Position numbers and translations under genes: made by a program. Source: Tenrec ecaudatus (Eukaryota; Chordata; Mammalia; Afrosoricida; Tenrecidae). From it: 64,000 nt of DNA. The notes under the pieces were generated by a model. The model was not told the origin of the DNA and made no database searches. It saw only the letters and a list, made by a program, of their open reading frames with translations. The stretch covers positions 14,814,584 through 14,878,583 of the forward strand of contig NC_134537.1 in NCBI RefSeq assembly GCF_050624435.1, read 5' to 3'. Shown one piece after another: positions 47,396 to 58,234 of the stretch (position 1 is its first letter; the number at the start of each line of letters is the position of its first letter).

Positions 47396-47834
47396 CTCAT
47401 GCACAAAGGAGGGTGAGATGCCCTGGATGGAGAGGCTGAGAAACTGAAGAGCTGACCTGGAGCCAAACTGAGAGACATTATTTTCTTATAGTGGCTGATC
47501 AACAGGGAGGAACAGCACTGCTTCTTCCAGCTGGTGGCTTGGCGGACCAGAAAGCTTCTTTTAAAGGGCTTTGGCCTGGGGCTCTTGTTTAGAAGGACAG
47601 TGAGGTAGGCTACCCAAACTCTAAGAATCATTGACACCTGGTGCTAATAGACCCATAACTTGTAAGGGGGAGGGAGGAGGAAGCATTCACACGGTCTTTG
47701 GTTCGGCTGTCTCAGAGGAAGGGTATTGTTCTGTGGGCATATTTCACACAGAGTGCCTGCTTAGCTCTAGCAGCCTTTTCTGGAGGATTAACTTGTATCC
47801 TGGTCACTGACTGAAGGGCACCTAGCAACAATGA
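47396..47834. other. Unassigned
   Basis: No repeat or exon recognised. Confidence 0.4.
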
Positions 47835-48030
47835 AGGGCATCCTGGTGGCCCAGGTGAGTAAAGCATTCAACTAATAACTAAACGCTCAGCCAGTTAGGA
47901 TATGCCAGCTATTCGGTGTGAGAAAGACGAGAAAGTCTGCCTTTTATTAAGGTTTACCACCTTGGAAACTTTCTGTAGGGTGACTGTGAGTTAGCATCAA
48001 TCCCATAGGAGTGGGCGGCTCTGCTGTCAG
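47835..48030 (+). repeat. AfroSINE (first of a tandem pair)
   Basis: Head 'gtggcccaggtgagtaaagc', 'gtgagaaagacgagaaagtc', 'gtttaccaccttggaaactt', 'gtagggtgactgtgagttag'. Confidence 0.8.
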
Positions 48031-48034
48031 AAAG

Positions 48035-48215
48035 TATTTGAGTGGCGAGGCAGTGGACTGTGATCCAAGAGGCCAGTAGCTGAAAGCCACCAGCAGCTCG
48101 CCAGGAGAAAGATGGGGCTTTCTGCTCCCATAAACAGTGTCCGAAACTAACCGGTGCAGTTCTGCTCTGTCCCATGGAATCGATTTGAGTCAGCATTGAT
48201 GGCAGTGAGGGGAAA
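48035..48215 (+). repeat. AfroSINE (second of a tandem pair)
   Basis: 'gagtggcgaggcagtggact', 'ccaccagcagctcgccagga', 'gaaagatggggctttctgct', 'gcagttctgctctgtcccat', 'tgatggcagtgagg'. Same orientation as its neighbour. Confidence 0.85.
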
Positions 48216-49035
48216 GACTTAGTAGGTTGGGTATTATATTAGAACAAGAAGGTCTTTGGGAATTTCACCGATCTTTCCGGTAAAATCATATACAAAGCCT
48301 TAAAAAAGTTCATCACTAGGGTTAAAATCATTTGTGACAATGAACTTGAATGCCACTCAAACGACATCATTTAATGATAACCATTACGTTCTATCTAGAA
48401 AAACACCCAGTTTCCTCTATGCTTATTAACACCAATGAATGATGGATTTAAGACCATTAAAAGCAAACACTTACTAGTCAATGTCCACATGCTTTGAAGA
48501 CCAAGAATCATAATTAAGTTTACAGAATTCAAAGAGGCCAATTAAAAAGGAGCCATTATAGGACTTGGGCTATTGAGGTAGTCATGGCCACAAAAACATC
48601 AGTTGGTGAGTTTTGGTCTCCTTTCAAGATGACTGGAATTCGCTTTCCCGAGCAACACATTTCAGGCAGGGCAAGCCCCTTAGCTGATACAGCCACATTA
48701 GCTTCAGCTCGATTGTTAGTTGCGTAAAGCATGAGACAGGCATTGGGCATTCCTTTTACAGCCCAACTCTCAAAGGTTCCCTTTAGAAAAGCTGCATAAT
48801 CTCTTTCCTTTCTATGTTTTCAGCCCTTTTGTTTTCCTGACGCTTTCCAGTTCAGAGCTTCCCATTTAAGATTGTATCTCTTTGTTTCATGTTAGTAAAG
48901 GTTTAATGATAATCTGATTTTTCAGCCTGAAGATTTAACAACATTGAAACACAAGGATTGTTATTCTTACTTGAGGCAAGAAGACTTAGGGTATTTTCTT
49001 TTGAACAAAATGTTCCCTTGAGAAGTTATTAGAAA
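48216..49035. other. Unassigned; short minus frame of uncertain nature
   Basis: The minus strand is open through 48,798-48,556 with a protein-like composition ('NRAEANVAVSAKGLALPEMC'), which made me consider a processed pseudogene, but I cannot name a parent. No repeats recognised. Confidence 0.3.
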
Positions 49036-49222
49036 AAAAGTGGCATAATGGTTACACATTAGTCTGCCACCCCCAAGGCCAGCAGTTCAAAACCACCAGC
49101 CAGGTCCATGGGAGAAGATAGGGTTTTCTATTCTTGTAAATAGTTACAGTCTCATAAACTCACAGGGGCTGTTCCTCCCTGTCCTACATCATCACATGAG
49201 TTGGCTTTGGGTGACAGTGAGT
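49036..49222 (+). repeat. AfroSINE
   Basis: 'gtggcataatggttacacat' (A box), 'ggccagcagttcaaaaccac' (B box), 'ttgtaaatagttacagtctc', 'ctgtcctacatcatcacatg'. Confidence 0.9.
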
Positions 49223-49240
49223 TATTATGTCTTTTTTTTT

Positions 49241-49374
49241 GGGGGGGGGCTCTTCCTGATCTAGTGGTTATGCGTTGGGATGCTAACCTCAAAGTCAACA
49301 GTTTGAAACCACTATCTACTCCTCAGGAGAACAATGAGGCTTTCTATTCCCACAGTTAGTTACCCCCCCCCCCC
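49241..49374 (+). repeat. AfroSINE fragment between G9 and C12 runs
   Basis: Head 'atctagtggttatgcgttgg', 'caacagtttgaaaccactat', 'gaacaatgaggctttctatt'. Preceded by T9G9 (49,232-49,249) and cut off by twelve Cs (49,363-49,374). Confidence 0.8.
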
Positions 49375-49439
49375 TTTCCAAACTCCCTGCCATACTCCCC
49401 CAGGAAACAAGTCTAAAAGGTTTCTTTTCAAACAAGCAG

Positions 49440-49535
49440 CCTCACTTAGCTGGCTATTTGTTTGAAAACAAGCCTTTAAGATGCCAGACACAATTCTGAC
49501 AGCTGGGCACCCTTTGCTATGGCACCTTGTTCTTC
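49440..49535 (-). repeat. L1 3' UTR module scrap
   Basis: 'acaagcctttaagatgccag' and 'acagctgggcaccctttgct' resemble the conserved part of the ~240-bp module. Short and imperfect. Confidence 0.45.
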
Positions 49536-49763
49536 CACCCTTTGCTATGGCAGCTTAATCTTTAATGAGCTTTTCATGAAGTTGATTATCAAGCAAGGTC
49601 TCGTCATAAGAACTAATTGTTCTTAGCTTGGGGCTAGGATTAAGCAAAATCCCCAAATCCATTCATGCTTCTGTGGCTTATAACTGTCTCTGGTTCACCT
49701 TAGACTGAGGCATCTTTGTCATTTCATGTTAGAGAACATTGTCAGTCATCCCCCGGGGCATCA

Positions 49764-49950
49764 TTTCCACTGCCATCAAGTCAATGCTGACTCACAGGGC
49801 CCTATAACTCAGGGTACAACTCCCTCTGAGTCTCTTATCCTGCAAATCTTCACAGGAGTGGAAAGCTTCATCCTTCCCTGGCTGATGGTTTCCAAGTCCC
49901 GACCATGCAGTTAGCAGCCAATGCATAACCATTAGGCACTCATAGGTCAT
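49764..49950 (-). repeat. AfroSINE
   Basis: 'ccactgccatcaagtcaatg', 'aaagcttcatccttccctgg', 'gttagcagccaatgcataac', 'cattaggcactcat'. Confidence 0.85.
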
Positions 49951-50029
49951 TAGGTTAGCCAGTGGTATAGAATTTAAAATTCCATTGATCAAAAGGAAAT
50001 TATACAAGTATAGACAGGTGATTTTACCC

Positions 50030-50085
50030 TGCCTTAGAGGGGCCCCATGAGTCAGGATTGACTTGATGGTAATACTTGTTTTACT
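50030..50085 (+). repeat. AfroSINE 3' tail
   Basis: 'ggccccatgagtcaggattg' then 'acttgatggtaatacttgtt'. Only the tail is left. Confidence 0.6.
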
Positions 50086-51169
50086 TAGTTTTTTACTCTA
50101 CAGGAGACCTAGGAAAATGCAAATTCATTGCAAGAGTCCTAAAAGGTGTTTTTGTGGGGGCAGGAGTTATTTTTCCATTCTCATTTCTATTTGAAAGTCT
50201 GGGTGGTGAAGGGAGGCACTCACTTTGTCTTTACGCTCTGAGAGAGAATACGTGCCTGGCCTTCATAGTCATTAGGGGACTTGTCTGATGATGAGCCCAT
50301 TCACTTCATCCTCAACATTTTCTGGTTTCTATGAAGCAACTTATGATCTCACATCTGCCAACTCACCCTCCCTCTCATTAAAACTTCAACTGGAAACTTT
50401 TCTTTCAGAGGTATTACCCTACTTAAGAGGCCTAGCTAGAATTCCTTCCATTACTTAGAATTAATTAAAACCACCTTCCCCCTAGAAATTCCCCTTGTGT
50501 AAAAATAATATAGTTACAAGTAATCAAAGAAATACAACCAAAGTTGAAACGAAGGAGGCAGAATAAAAGAGGAAGGCATGGTTACCAATTTTTTGGAAGC
50601 TGTGTATGGTGGGTGGCTATTCAAATATTAAGTAATGAGTTTGGCTTTTAGTTTCACATTCACTCCTGGAATCTTCCCCCTCCCCGCCTCTAAAATTGAC
50701 AAGTACAGAAGGGAACATCACAGACTTATTAAAGCTAACCAGAATGCATCCATCTGGCATGCCTTTCAGGAATCCAGCCCACTAATTTTTGTTAAGGGTT
50801 TGATGATTCAGCCCCTCAAGATGCAGCTCAAGGAAGCTTTTCCTCATTTCTCACAACTGCCAAGTCTCATTCACGGGAGCAAAGGCTCTTCATTTCAGGC
50901 ACTTATCTGTTTAAACATTGAGGAAAGCCTCAGAGAATGAAACGATGAATTCCTGAATAGCAAGTAAACATATTCCCCTCCCCAACGCTTCAGGCTTTTG
51001 GCCACTGAACCAAGTTTTAATATTTCTTCTTCTCTCTACTACTGCCTAATTCCCTGCCATTCCTCCCCATTGTCATTTATTCATGGAGGGACCGATTTTC
51101 CCCCTTCCACTCGGGGAGTAGTCTAATTTACTACCTCATCTTGGGGGAAAAGGATTCTTTTGTGCTAAG
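50086..51169. other. Repeat-poor stretch
   Basis: About 1.1 kb with no recognised repeat; plus-strand frame of 101 codons at 50,635-50,940 unrecognised. Lies 1 kb upstream of the CpG island. Confidence 0.4.
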
Positions 51170-51372
51170 GACGTCGTGTTGTCATACTGGGTTACTTATT
51201 TGGCTGCTTACAGTAAGGTCAATGGTTGGGATCCACTAGCCTTTCAGAAGGGGTAGTCTGTCTATAAAGATTTTCAGCCTCAAACACCCTAAGGTGAATT
51301 TCAACTCTGTCTTATAGGATAGTTCTAAGTACAAATCAGCCTGATGGCAGTGAGCAGGTTTTTCTTGTTTTC
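51170..51372 (+). repeat. AfroSINE
   Basis: 'gtaaggtcaatggttgggat', 'ttcagcctcaaacaccctaa', 'gaatttcaactctgtcttat', 'ctgatggcagtgagcaggtt'. Confidence 0.8.
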
Positions 51373-51690
51373 CTTTTTAAAACTATTGGTGAAGGCTTCT
51401 CTTCGTTACCCACTCCCTGGTCTTTGAAAATAACTGGAAATCTGGGAGTGCTGTCACACCTCACGCACCCTCCCTGCATGCACTCTCTTGAGATTTTCTT
51501 CCCCTTCCTGTGGAATCAATTTTCCACTCCTAGGTACCCCTTGACAGCCCAGAATTGCCCCCAGAGTGGATTAGGTTGTCGTTTTTCACAGCTGCCAAGG
51601 CCAGGCTTGGGTGCTTTCCAAAGATGCAGCCTCTGGTCCAGGCAGGCGCTAGTCTTGGCCTCCTCTACACAAACGCAGAATTCCTGTAGC

Positions 51691-51726
51691 TTGTCTGAGG
51701 TTTTAAGGTTGTCTAAGGTTTTAAGA
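51691..51726. repeat. 18-bp tandem duplication
   Basis: 'ttgtctgaggttttaagg' followed at once by 'ttgtctaaggttttaaga'; two mismatches. Confidence 0.9.
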
Positions 51727-51873
51727 TGAGACTTGGGATTTAAGTCCCGCGATCTAGCCCGAGAGACCTGGGACATTGAGGGGGTGGGCGGCGTGGTGGT
51801 GGTGGGTAGGTGTGTGTGTTGAAAGTCTCACTAGTGAACACTCTTGCAAAAAAAAATGTACGATTCGCACGCA

Positions 51874-51882
51874 GGATAAATA
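51874..51882 (+). promoter_or_regulatory. TATA-like box upstream of the CpG island
   Basis: GATAAATAG in the plus orientation about 150 bp before the CpG-dense core. A CAGCTG E-box lies at about 51,914. It would place a start near 51,905. Suggestive only. Confidence 0.35.
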
Positions 51883-52019
51883 GCAGCCCGCAGCTCCCCC
51901 GCCACTTTTAAAACAGCTGCCCGTTTTCAAGAGCATCCTTTCCCCCTCTTTGGGAGCCTCCCGCTTTCCAACAGGGCTCCCAGGCCTCGCTTCCCACTTG
52001 GCCCCGCAACGTGTCCTTT

Positions 52020-52690
52020 ATTATGACTCAGCCCAGCGCGCTTGCTTGCCAGGCGGCTGACGCTCGCGCTGGAGGCGCGCAGGCCACCGCTCCTCCCGCT
52101 TTACGGCTGCCGAAAACGCGGCCCGCGCCCGGCGGCAGGCGGCCGTACCGCAGACCAGCCCGCGCCCGCGCCGCTCAGGTAATCCGAGCCCTTCCGTTTC
52201 CAAAGGTTCGCGCCCACCAGCCCGGCACGCAGAGGCGGCGCGGCCTCGGCTGCACGGGCCCGGCTTCCCGCGCCCGCCCTTCCCGCCCGGGCTGGCGCAG
52301 CCGCGGTGCCGCCCGCGCCCCCGCGCGCTCGCAGGACGCGCACCTGGCGGCGCGGCCGAGAACGGTCGGGCCGCTCCCGGGCGGGGGCGCGCCGGGGTGG
52401 GCGGCGCCTGGCACACCTGGCCCGGGCCGCAGGGCCAAGCTGCGAGCGGAGGAACCCCGCGCGCCCACCTCGAGTGTGTGCGCTCGGAGCCCAGCAGCTC
52501 CCGGGTGCCCGCTGGGGCGCAGCCCGGGCGGGACGCAGGTAAACGGGAGCGGTGCGGCGGATCCTGCCGTGGGGCCGGCGCGCCCAGAGTGACGCCCGCG
52601 TGCGGACGGCGGCACCCGAGGACGCAGGACGGCTCCTCCAGGAAGTTTCTGGAAGGCCGGCCAAGGAAGGCAACCCGCGGTTAGCGTTCT
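52020..52690. promoter_or_regulatory. CpG island, probable promoter of an unseen gene
   Basis: About 670 bp of very GC-rich sequence (roughly three quarters G+C by eye) with CpG at near-expected frequency, in a window that is otherwise AT-rich and CpG-poor. It holds a consensus AP-1 site TGACTCA (52,024-52,030), GGGCGG/CCGCCC Sp1-type boxes (for example 52,272-52,290 and 52,395-52,402) and CACCTG E-boxes. Two plus-strand CAG|GTAA sites (52,175-52,181 and 52,534-52,540) could be first-exon donors. Such islands mark unmethylated germline promoters in mammals. The long open frames here, up to 193 codons, reflect lack of stop codons in GC-rich DNA and are not called genes. Direction of transcription is unproven; TATA and donors weakly favour plus. 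Confidence 0.8.
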
Positions 52691-53206
52691 ACCAAGTTTT
52701 CATTCTGGCCCAGCAACTCCTCCTCTTTCCTGCTTCCCCCTGCAAAAACTTCCTGTCCACTGAGCATCGCATCCTTCGTTACCTTAGGCTCCCCTATCCC
52801 TTTTAGACCAACCAGTCCATAAACAGAACCCCGTGAGCTTCTTTCCTTGGGGCATCAGTCAGTCTCGGTACCGGTACCAGGGTTTGCATCCTGAGGAGTG
52901 GAGAAATGGACACGTCGACTCGGAACGAAGTTATCGGACTGTATCCTCTGTTGCTGCAATGAGCCTCGTGCAGCGCAGAGCGCTTGCTGGTTTGACACCA
53001 CTGTAGAACCTAGAACATGGGGTTGCTTGTTAATGGACTGTTAGGGCAAAGATTTACTCTATCTACCAATCATTCCTTGATTATCACCCACACAAGATCC
53101 CGTGACAGCTGGCCACAGGTTGAAAGAGAAGGCACGTTTCAGCTCCTGACGTGCAGAATCCACACCCAGTAGAAATGACCATGGTGAACGCTGAGGTCCA
53201 AAATAA
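52691..53206. other. CpG island shore, unassigned
   Basis: GC content falls to background. No repeat or exon identified. Confidence 0.45.
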
Positions 53207-53375
53207 CTTCATCAGTTGATTCCAACTCATGGCGACCCCTGAGTTCAGAGTAGGAACTATCCCTATGGGTTTTTGAGACTAAATCTTTAGGAAGTAGAAT
53301 GCCTCGTTCTCCCTCTGAATGGCTGTGGTTAGCGGCCCGACATATAAACTGCCACACCACTGGGGTTTGTTCAAA
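53207..53375 (-). repeat. AfroSINE
   Basis: 'catcagttgattccaactca', 'tggcgacccctgagttcaga', 'gaatgcctcgttctccctct', 'aactgccacaccactggggt'. Confidence 0.85.
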
Positions 53376-53571
53376 CTGGAGAAGTGGTATAAAATGCCTT
53401 TGCTGGTTGGGGAGGACAGGATTAAGGGAAAGGTTGGGTTTTTTTGTTTTTTTTTTTAAGTTTTTCTTTCAAATGAAAAGAGCAGCAGCAGACCTCTCCC
53501 CTCTCCCCACACCGAAGGAAAATGAAGCCCCATGTTAACTGACCAAGGCCGATTTCTTTGAGGCTGAGGTC

Positions 53572-53685
53572 AGACAAGGGTGGTTAATGCATTGGGCTTC
53601 AATCTTCAAGGTCTGTGGTATGAAACTAGCAGCCACTATGAAAAGATGGGGCTTTCTACTCCCAGAAAGAGAATTCAGACATACC
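53572..53685 (+). repeat. AfroSINE, 5' part
   Basis: 'gtggttaatgcattgggctt', 'gtctgtggtatgaaactagc', 'gatggggctttctactccca'. Lacks the 3' half. Confidence 0.75.
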
Positions 53686-53844
53686 TCTAACCTTCATCCC
53701 TTTTGACCTTATTTTGACATCTGCCTTCTCTCAGCCCTCAAATGACTAGGCTCTATCATCCTTTGCAGTGGCCCCACACAACTCAAAAGACGTTTCACAA
53801 TTTAGGGGTATCTTAGGGAAGTTAACAATTTATAACCCAGGAGA

Positions 53845-54415
53845 GAAGTGCTCACGACACAATTCAGTCAAGACAGTGCCTTCTCTGGCCTTTAGTCACT
53901 TGATTTGCCCTCTGCCCTGCTTGGGCATAGTTAAAAGGCAGTTTTAGCGCTTCCAATAAATACCTAAAGGGCACACTACTCTGCTATAAGTCTTAAACTA
54001 CAGACACTCAACTCCAGCTTTGTATGTGGGTCAACAAACCCAGCTTCTCCAGTTCAGTGACCAGAGGAACCACAATTCAGCCTCCTGCCCCAAAGTGCTC
54101 AGCTTCACTTGTTCTGTGGGCTGAGAATTTCACTGCTCTGTCTCACACCCTGGCTCCTGGTTCTGCTGTTGCTATTCTTCTTCCACTCCTTTGGTGTCAA
54201 AGTTGTTTCTGGGATCAAGGAAGTTGGATGCCCGTGAATCTTTGGGTCCAAAAGACACACTCCTCTCCCCTCCCCTCCTGCCTTTTCTCTTGGTCATGGT
54301 GAAATTCTTCCTGTCTTAGAGGAAGCTCGTTTTATACACAGCCAGGTGGCAAACACAGTCCTGTTAACAATCACAGTTTAATCAAAAGCCAATCTATCTT
54401 CTTCCACCTCTAGCC
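53845..54415 (-). repeat. Unclassified LTR-like repeat X, copy 3
   Basis: Collinear with 39,465-40,060 ('ccctctgccctgcttgggca', 'cttcacttgttctgtgggct', 'ttcactgctctgtctcacac', 'gggatcaaggaag', 'ctgttaacaatcacag'). Minus-strand TATAAAA (complement of 54,330-54,336) with an ATTGG box just upstream (complement of the ccaat near 54,391). Confidence 0.6.
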
Positions 54416-54804
54416 CACACTCATCAATAAAACAAGATAACTTGATGGGAGTGTCAAAGGCTATGGCTAAAACAACCATATTAAGTAATTTACTATGCTG
54501 CAGTTTTAAACTGACCTTTGAAGTTTGAGTAGGATTTCCCCCTCCTCTCCTCAAGAATGGAAGGTGTTAATGCTCCCTTCAGAGTTTCTTCCCCTTTGTA
54601 GTCAGCAGTGGATTCTGGTAGCAAGACTTATGGAAAAAATATAAAAGTATCTCCTAATTCCCATAAGGATAAAGTCCCAGTAGCATACAAAACATATAGC
54701 TTTAGGTAAGACCATTATTGCATAGGATCAACAAGAGTAAAAAATAATTTATTAATTGCTTATATGAAGCATGATCAGATTAAAAAGCGAACACAATATT
54801 AATC

Positions 54805-55110
54805 ATTTAGTTAGCCTGTGTTCACTGAATGTTTGTGTGCCAAACACTATTATAGGCACTGAAACAAAGTGGAGCCAAAATCTCATCCTTATTGGAATAT
54901 CCTTTCTAATAGAGGGAAACAGCATATATAATAAGAAAAATAGAGGTTGATGCTGCATTAGGTACTGTAGAGAAATAAAGTGCAAGATATTTAGCATTTT
55001 GAATTGGATCATGGAAATCCTCAAGAGAAAAGTTGAATTGAAAGTGTCAGGGGGAGCTAAGTGATAACTGGGGGAAGAGCAGTGGAATTTTGTTAGGAGT
55101 GAAAGAAAAG
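54805..55110 (+). repeat. L2-like ancient LINE fragment
   Basis: 'gtgtgccaaacactattata', 'ggcactgaaacaaagtggag', 'ccaaaatctcatccttattg' and 'gtagagaaataaagtgcaag' follow the order of a widespread old mammalian L2-type segment. Strand is given as the orientation in which I recall the pattern. Confidence 0.5.
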
Positions 55111-56079
55111 TTGTATTGAGGAATAGCTGGGCCGTGCTAAGTAAAAATACATGCTTCCATCAGTTAAACGTGTCTCCATACTTAAAGGACAAAGGAAAGG
55201 TAGGAGCCTAATGACTGAGATGAAATTTTAGCTTGAAGTCCTTTGCAAATATCAGACCCTTCACTAGGAAGGAGTGAGTTACCACCTACGTGAGTGGTGT
55301 CAGCTGGTTTGGTTATAGATGATTGGAATCGCAGTGACGATAGTGTAGTCAAGAAAACATTTATTCCTGGGAACAACTTATTTATATTTTGACACATTCT
55401 TCCCAAATGATTTACATCCTGACCTTTTGTTTTCTGGGATGACACGTTGGCTTCATCATTCTTAAGTCTGACATGAGGCCATCCAGTTTGAAATGTTTCT
55501 GTCTAACTTTTCCCCTATTTGACAAATCCTGTGCTTGGTGGTACAGATCACGCACCATGGAATAGCATTTCTTCCGCAAGGACTTTGTCTTTTTGAGCTA
55601 CTTTGGCTAGTAAAAATTATCTCCTTGACTCTGCTTAATTAACAGGCCTTGTCTTCAGGAAGAGTTGGCACTGTAGGAAATGTCTTAGTGGACAAGGAAC
55701 ATTGGAGCAACATTTTTCAGGATAGAATGATAAAAGGTAAGATGAAATATACCCCAGGTGATCAAAGGGAGGCAATTAAATAACACACTCATTGATGAGA
55801 ACCTGTGAGACCAGTTTGACTTCATTTGAAGAGTCAGATTATTTTGAATTCAAAGTGCATTGAATTAAAGAAAAACAGCATTTTATAGATATAAAAGTGA
55901 AAATAAGGACTATAAAGATTCCAAAATTACATAGCAATTTTTATCCTACCACCTAAAGAGAGCAAATTAGTAACCATTTCGGTTAATGAATTAACAGAAC
56001 CATTAAGTGAGAAACTGTAAGTTGCATGTTATTAACTTACTAGAACTCTCCTCCCCACCAAAAAACAAAAACAAACCTA
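55111..56079. other. Unassigned, possibly ERV 3' region
   Basis: No exon. Lies downstream (minus strand) of the possible env remnant, where a 3' LTR would be expected; I could not identify one. Confidence 0.3.
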
Positions 56080-56275
56080 GTTACTGTTGAGTTGATTCCA
56101 ACTCCTGGTACCCTGGAAAACATAATTGAGCTATCCCTTTGGGCTTCTGAAAATAAATCTCTACAGCGAGGACACCTCATCTTTCTCCTGTGGTGTGAGT
56201 GGTGAGTCGATTGAACTGCCATAATACCTCCTAGGAGTCTAAAGTTTACGTGACAGTGTCGCCAGGACCCTCATG
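56080..56275 (-). repeat. AfroSINE
   Basis: 'actgttgagttgattccaac', 'gaggacacctcatctttctc', 'ctgtggtgtgagtggtgag', 'acagtgtcgccagga'. Confidence 0.8.
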
Positions 56276-56284
56276 ATTCGCATA

Positions 56285-56900
56285 GAGTATAATATTCGCC
56301 CTGTAGTGAGGAGTGCAGGCTCAGTAATCAGATTTTATTATGGCACTGGTACTGCTGTGGGCTGCAAGGAGAATGTCCAGGCCATTCTATTTTGAGTGCT
56401 ATCTTTCTCACCATGGTTAATTCAGTGCTGACTGCTTGAAGTCTAGAGGCTTTGTCCTCAATGACACTTTGTACATATTTGGTTGATATTTCTACATGTT
56501 GCATAGCATCTTCATATTTTACTTGAGGTATTAATAATGTTTCTAAATGGTCCAGTGAATGAAATACTGATTGAGACCCTCAAGTTCTCAATATGATTAC
56601 ATTAGATGGTAATAGGAGTTTGGTTAAAATATCTTCTTGAGACAAACACAGACCCAGGGTATATCTTCCAGTCTAATTTGGCAGGACCCAGGGCCAAAGA
56701 TTGGTGTCATGTAGCCAAAAGGGAGCATTAGGGGCTATCAAGTAGATACCTGAGTGTTGAAGCCAGTTTGTAGTAACTTGTAAGATTATAAATAATGTAC
56801 AACCAGACTCAAAGTCTTCCCACAGGTCTAGTTATTCATATAGGTGTGGTTCAACTCATTGCCATCTAGTTAATACTAACTCACAGTGACCTTATTGCCT
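56285..56900 (-). pseudogene. Possible ERV envelope transmembrane remnant
   Basis: On the minus strand, about 56,720 to 56,290, frames contain a heptad-like stretch followed by a short motif block resembling the conserved ectodomain of class I retroviral transmembrane proteins, split by at least one frameshift and several stops. It lies downstream of the pol remnant on the same strand, where env belongs. The surface subunit is not recognisable. It is decayed, and the assignment rests on one motif region and position. Confidence 0.45.
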
Positions 56901-57436
56901 GGATTATTCACTTAAGTGTGGTTAGATGGTTCTCAGCAAAGGGAAGCAGCTTGACGTAGTCAGGTGAGTCCATCCCACAGTTGTTGACATGGACCAGAAA
57001 ATGAAGAGTGCTGTTTACAGCTCATCTTGGTGGATTTTATTTAATAAAGTAAGAGTTACATTAAGACTACAAGTTAAGCCATGCCCCTGATGTTGTCCAT
57101 ATTCGCCAAGAAGCCATTATCATTGGGAAATTTAATAATTATTTCCTGTAGTAATGAACTATTTCTCTATTCTTATCAACATATAGCAAAAGCAACCCAA
57201 TTAGAACTGTATAGCAGAGAAATCCATTAGGAAAGGCCAGCCTGAATTGAATTTGAGAGGAGACCCCCATATTGATTAGTTAAACCTTTTGAAATGAGCA
57301 TAAATAAATAAGCCTAATTTAGAAAAATAAATGAGGCATGATGTACCAAAGTTTGAAAGAAGAAAAGATAAGTAGGTGTATTTTAAGGCCTATTCCAGGG
57401 TCTTGCTTGGTTCAAACATCTCAGATCACAAAGCCA
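56901..57436. other. Unassigned, likely ERV interior
   Basis: No motif recognised between the env-like region and the SINE cluster. A short antisense AfroSINE scrap may sit at 56,850-56,910. Confidence 0.3.
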
Positions 57437-57625
57437 AAGCCACTCACTGACATCAAGTTGATTCTGACCCATGGAAACTTTATAGGACAGGGGAGAACTG
57501 CCCCTGTGGGTTCCCAAGACTTGGAGTAGAAGCCTTTGTCTTTCTCCCTTGAAGTGTCTGGTGGTTTTGAACTGCAGACCTATGGATCATAGCCCAACTT
57601 GTAACCACTATGCTACCGGGGCTGC
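57437..57625 (-). repeat. AfroSINE, full length
   Basis: 'ctgacatcaagttgattctg', 'ggagaactgcccctgtgggt', 'gtctggtggttttgaactgc', 'taaccactatgctaccgggg'. Confidence 0.92.
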
Positions 57626-57776
57626 TCTTCAGGCCACAGGGGTGTTTCACTGTCATCTTCAATTATCTGATGGGTTGGCTAGTCTAAGGAGGAACCTTTA
57701 TAACCTTATAAATAGTGACAGAAGGAGCCAGGGTTTTATTCTTTCTGATTTGGCAGTGACCTCTAAAGCCTGTCAG

Positions 57777-57978
57777 GAACACTGGTGGTGTGGTGGTTAC
57801 ATGTTAGGTTGGTAACCACAAGGCCAGCTGTTTGAAACCACCAGCCACTCCATGGGAGAAAAGGAGAGACTTTCTATTCCTGCAAAGTGTTGGAAACCCA
57901 CAGGGGCAATTATACGCTGCCCTATAGGGGCACTATGAAATGGAATCCACTTGGCAATGAATTTGATTTTTGATTTTG
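57777..57978 (+). repeat. AfroSINE, full length
   Basis: 'actggtggtgtggtggttac', 'aaggccagctgtttgaaacc', 'gaaacccacaggggcaatta', 'gggcactatgaaatggaatc', tail 'gatttttgattttggt'. In inverted orientation to its left neighbour. Confidence 0.93.
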
Positions 57979-57983
57979 GTTAT

Positions 57984-58160
57984 AAAGCCTGTTGGTGGTA
58001 TGGGTTAGCAGCTGTTTACCACAAAGTTGATGGTTCAAATCCACCAGCTGCTCGAAGGAAAAAAAAATTAGGCTTCGCCCAAAAGAGATTTACTCTCTTA
58101 GAACATCTGTATAGGTTCACTGTGAGACAAAATTGACTCAATGTAAGTGGGTTTTTAAAT
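57984..58160 (+). repeat. AfroSINE
   Basis: 'ctgttggtggtatgggttag', 'aaagttgatggttcaaatcc', 'ggttcactgtgagacaaaat'. Follows the previous copy by 5 bp. Confidence 0.85.
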
Positions 58161-58234
58161 TTTATTTGGTTTCACAAGTATTGGTGAGAAGGACTACATA
58201 GGAGTCCTTCCACTGAAATTTGATTCAGACTTTT

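Noticed and set aside
48556-48798. Processed pseudogene on the minus strand
   Set aside because: The translation looks protein-like, but I cannot name a parent gene and see no poly(A) tract or target duplication.
52011-52673. Long open frames on both strands (up to 193 codons)
   Set aside because: They overlap in several frames in the CpG island, have Ala/Arg/Pro/Gly-rich low-complexity translations, and exist because GC-rich DNA lacks stop codons.
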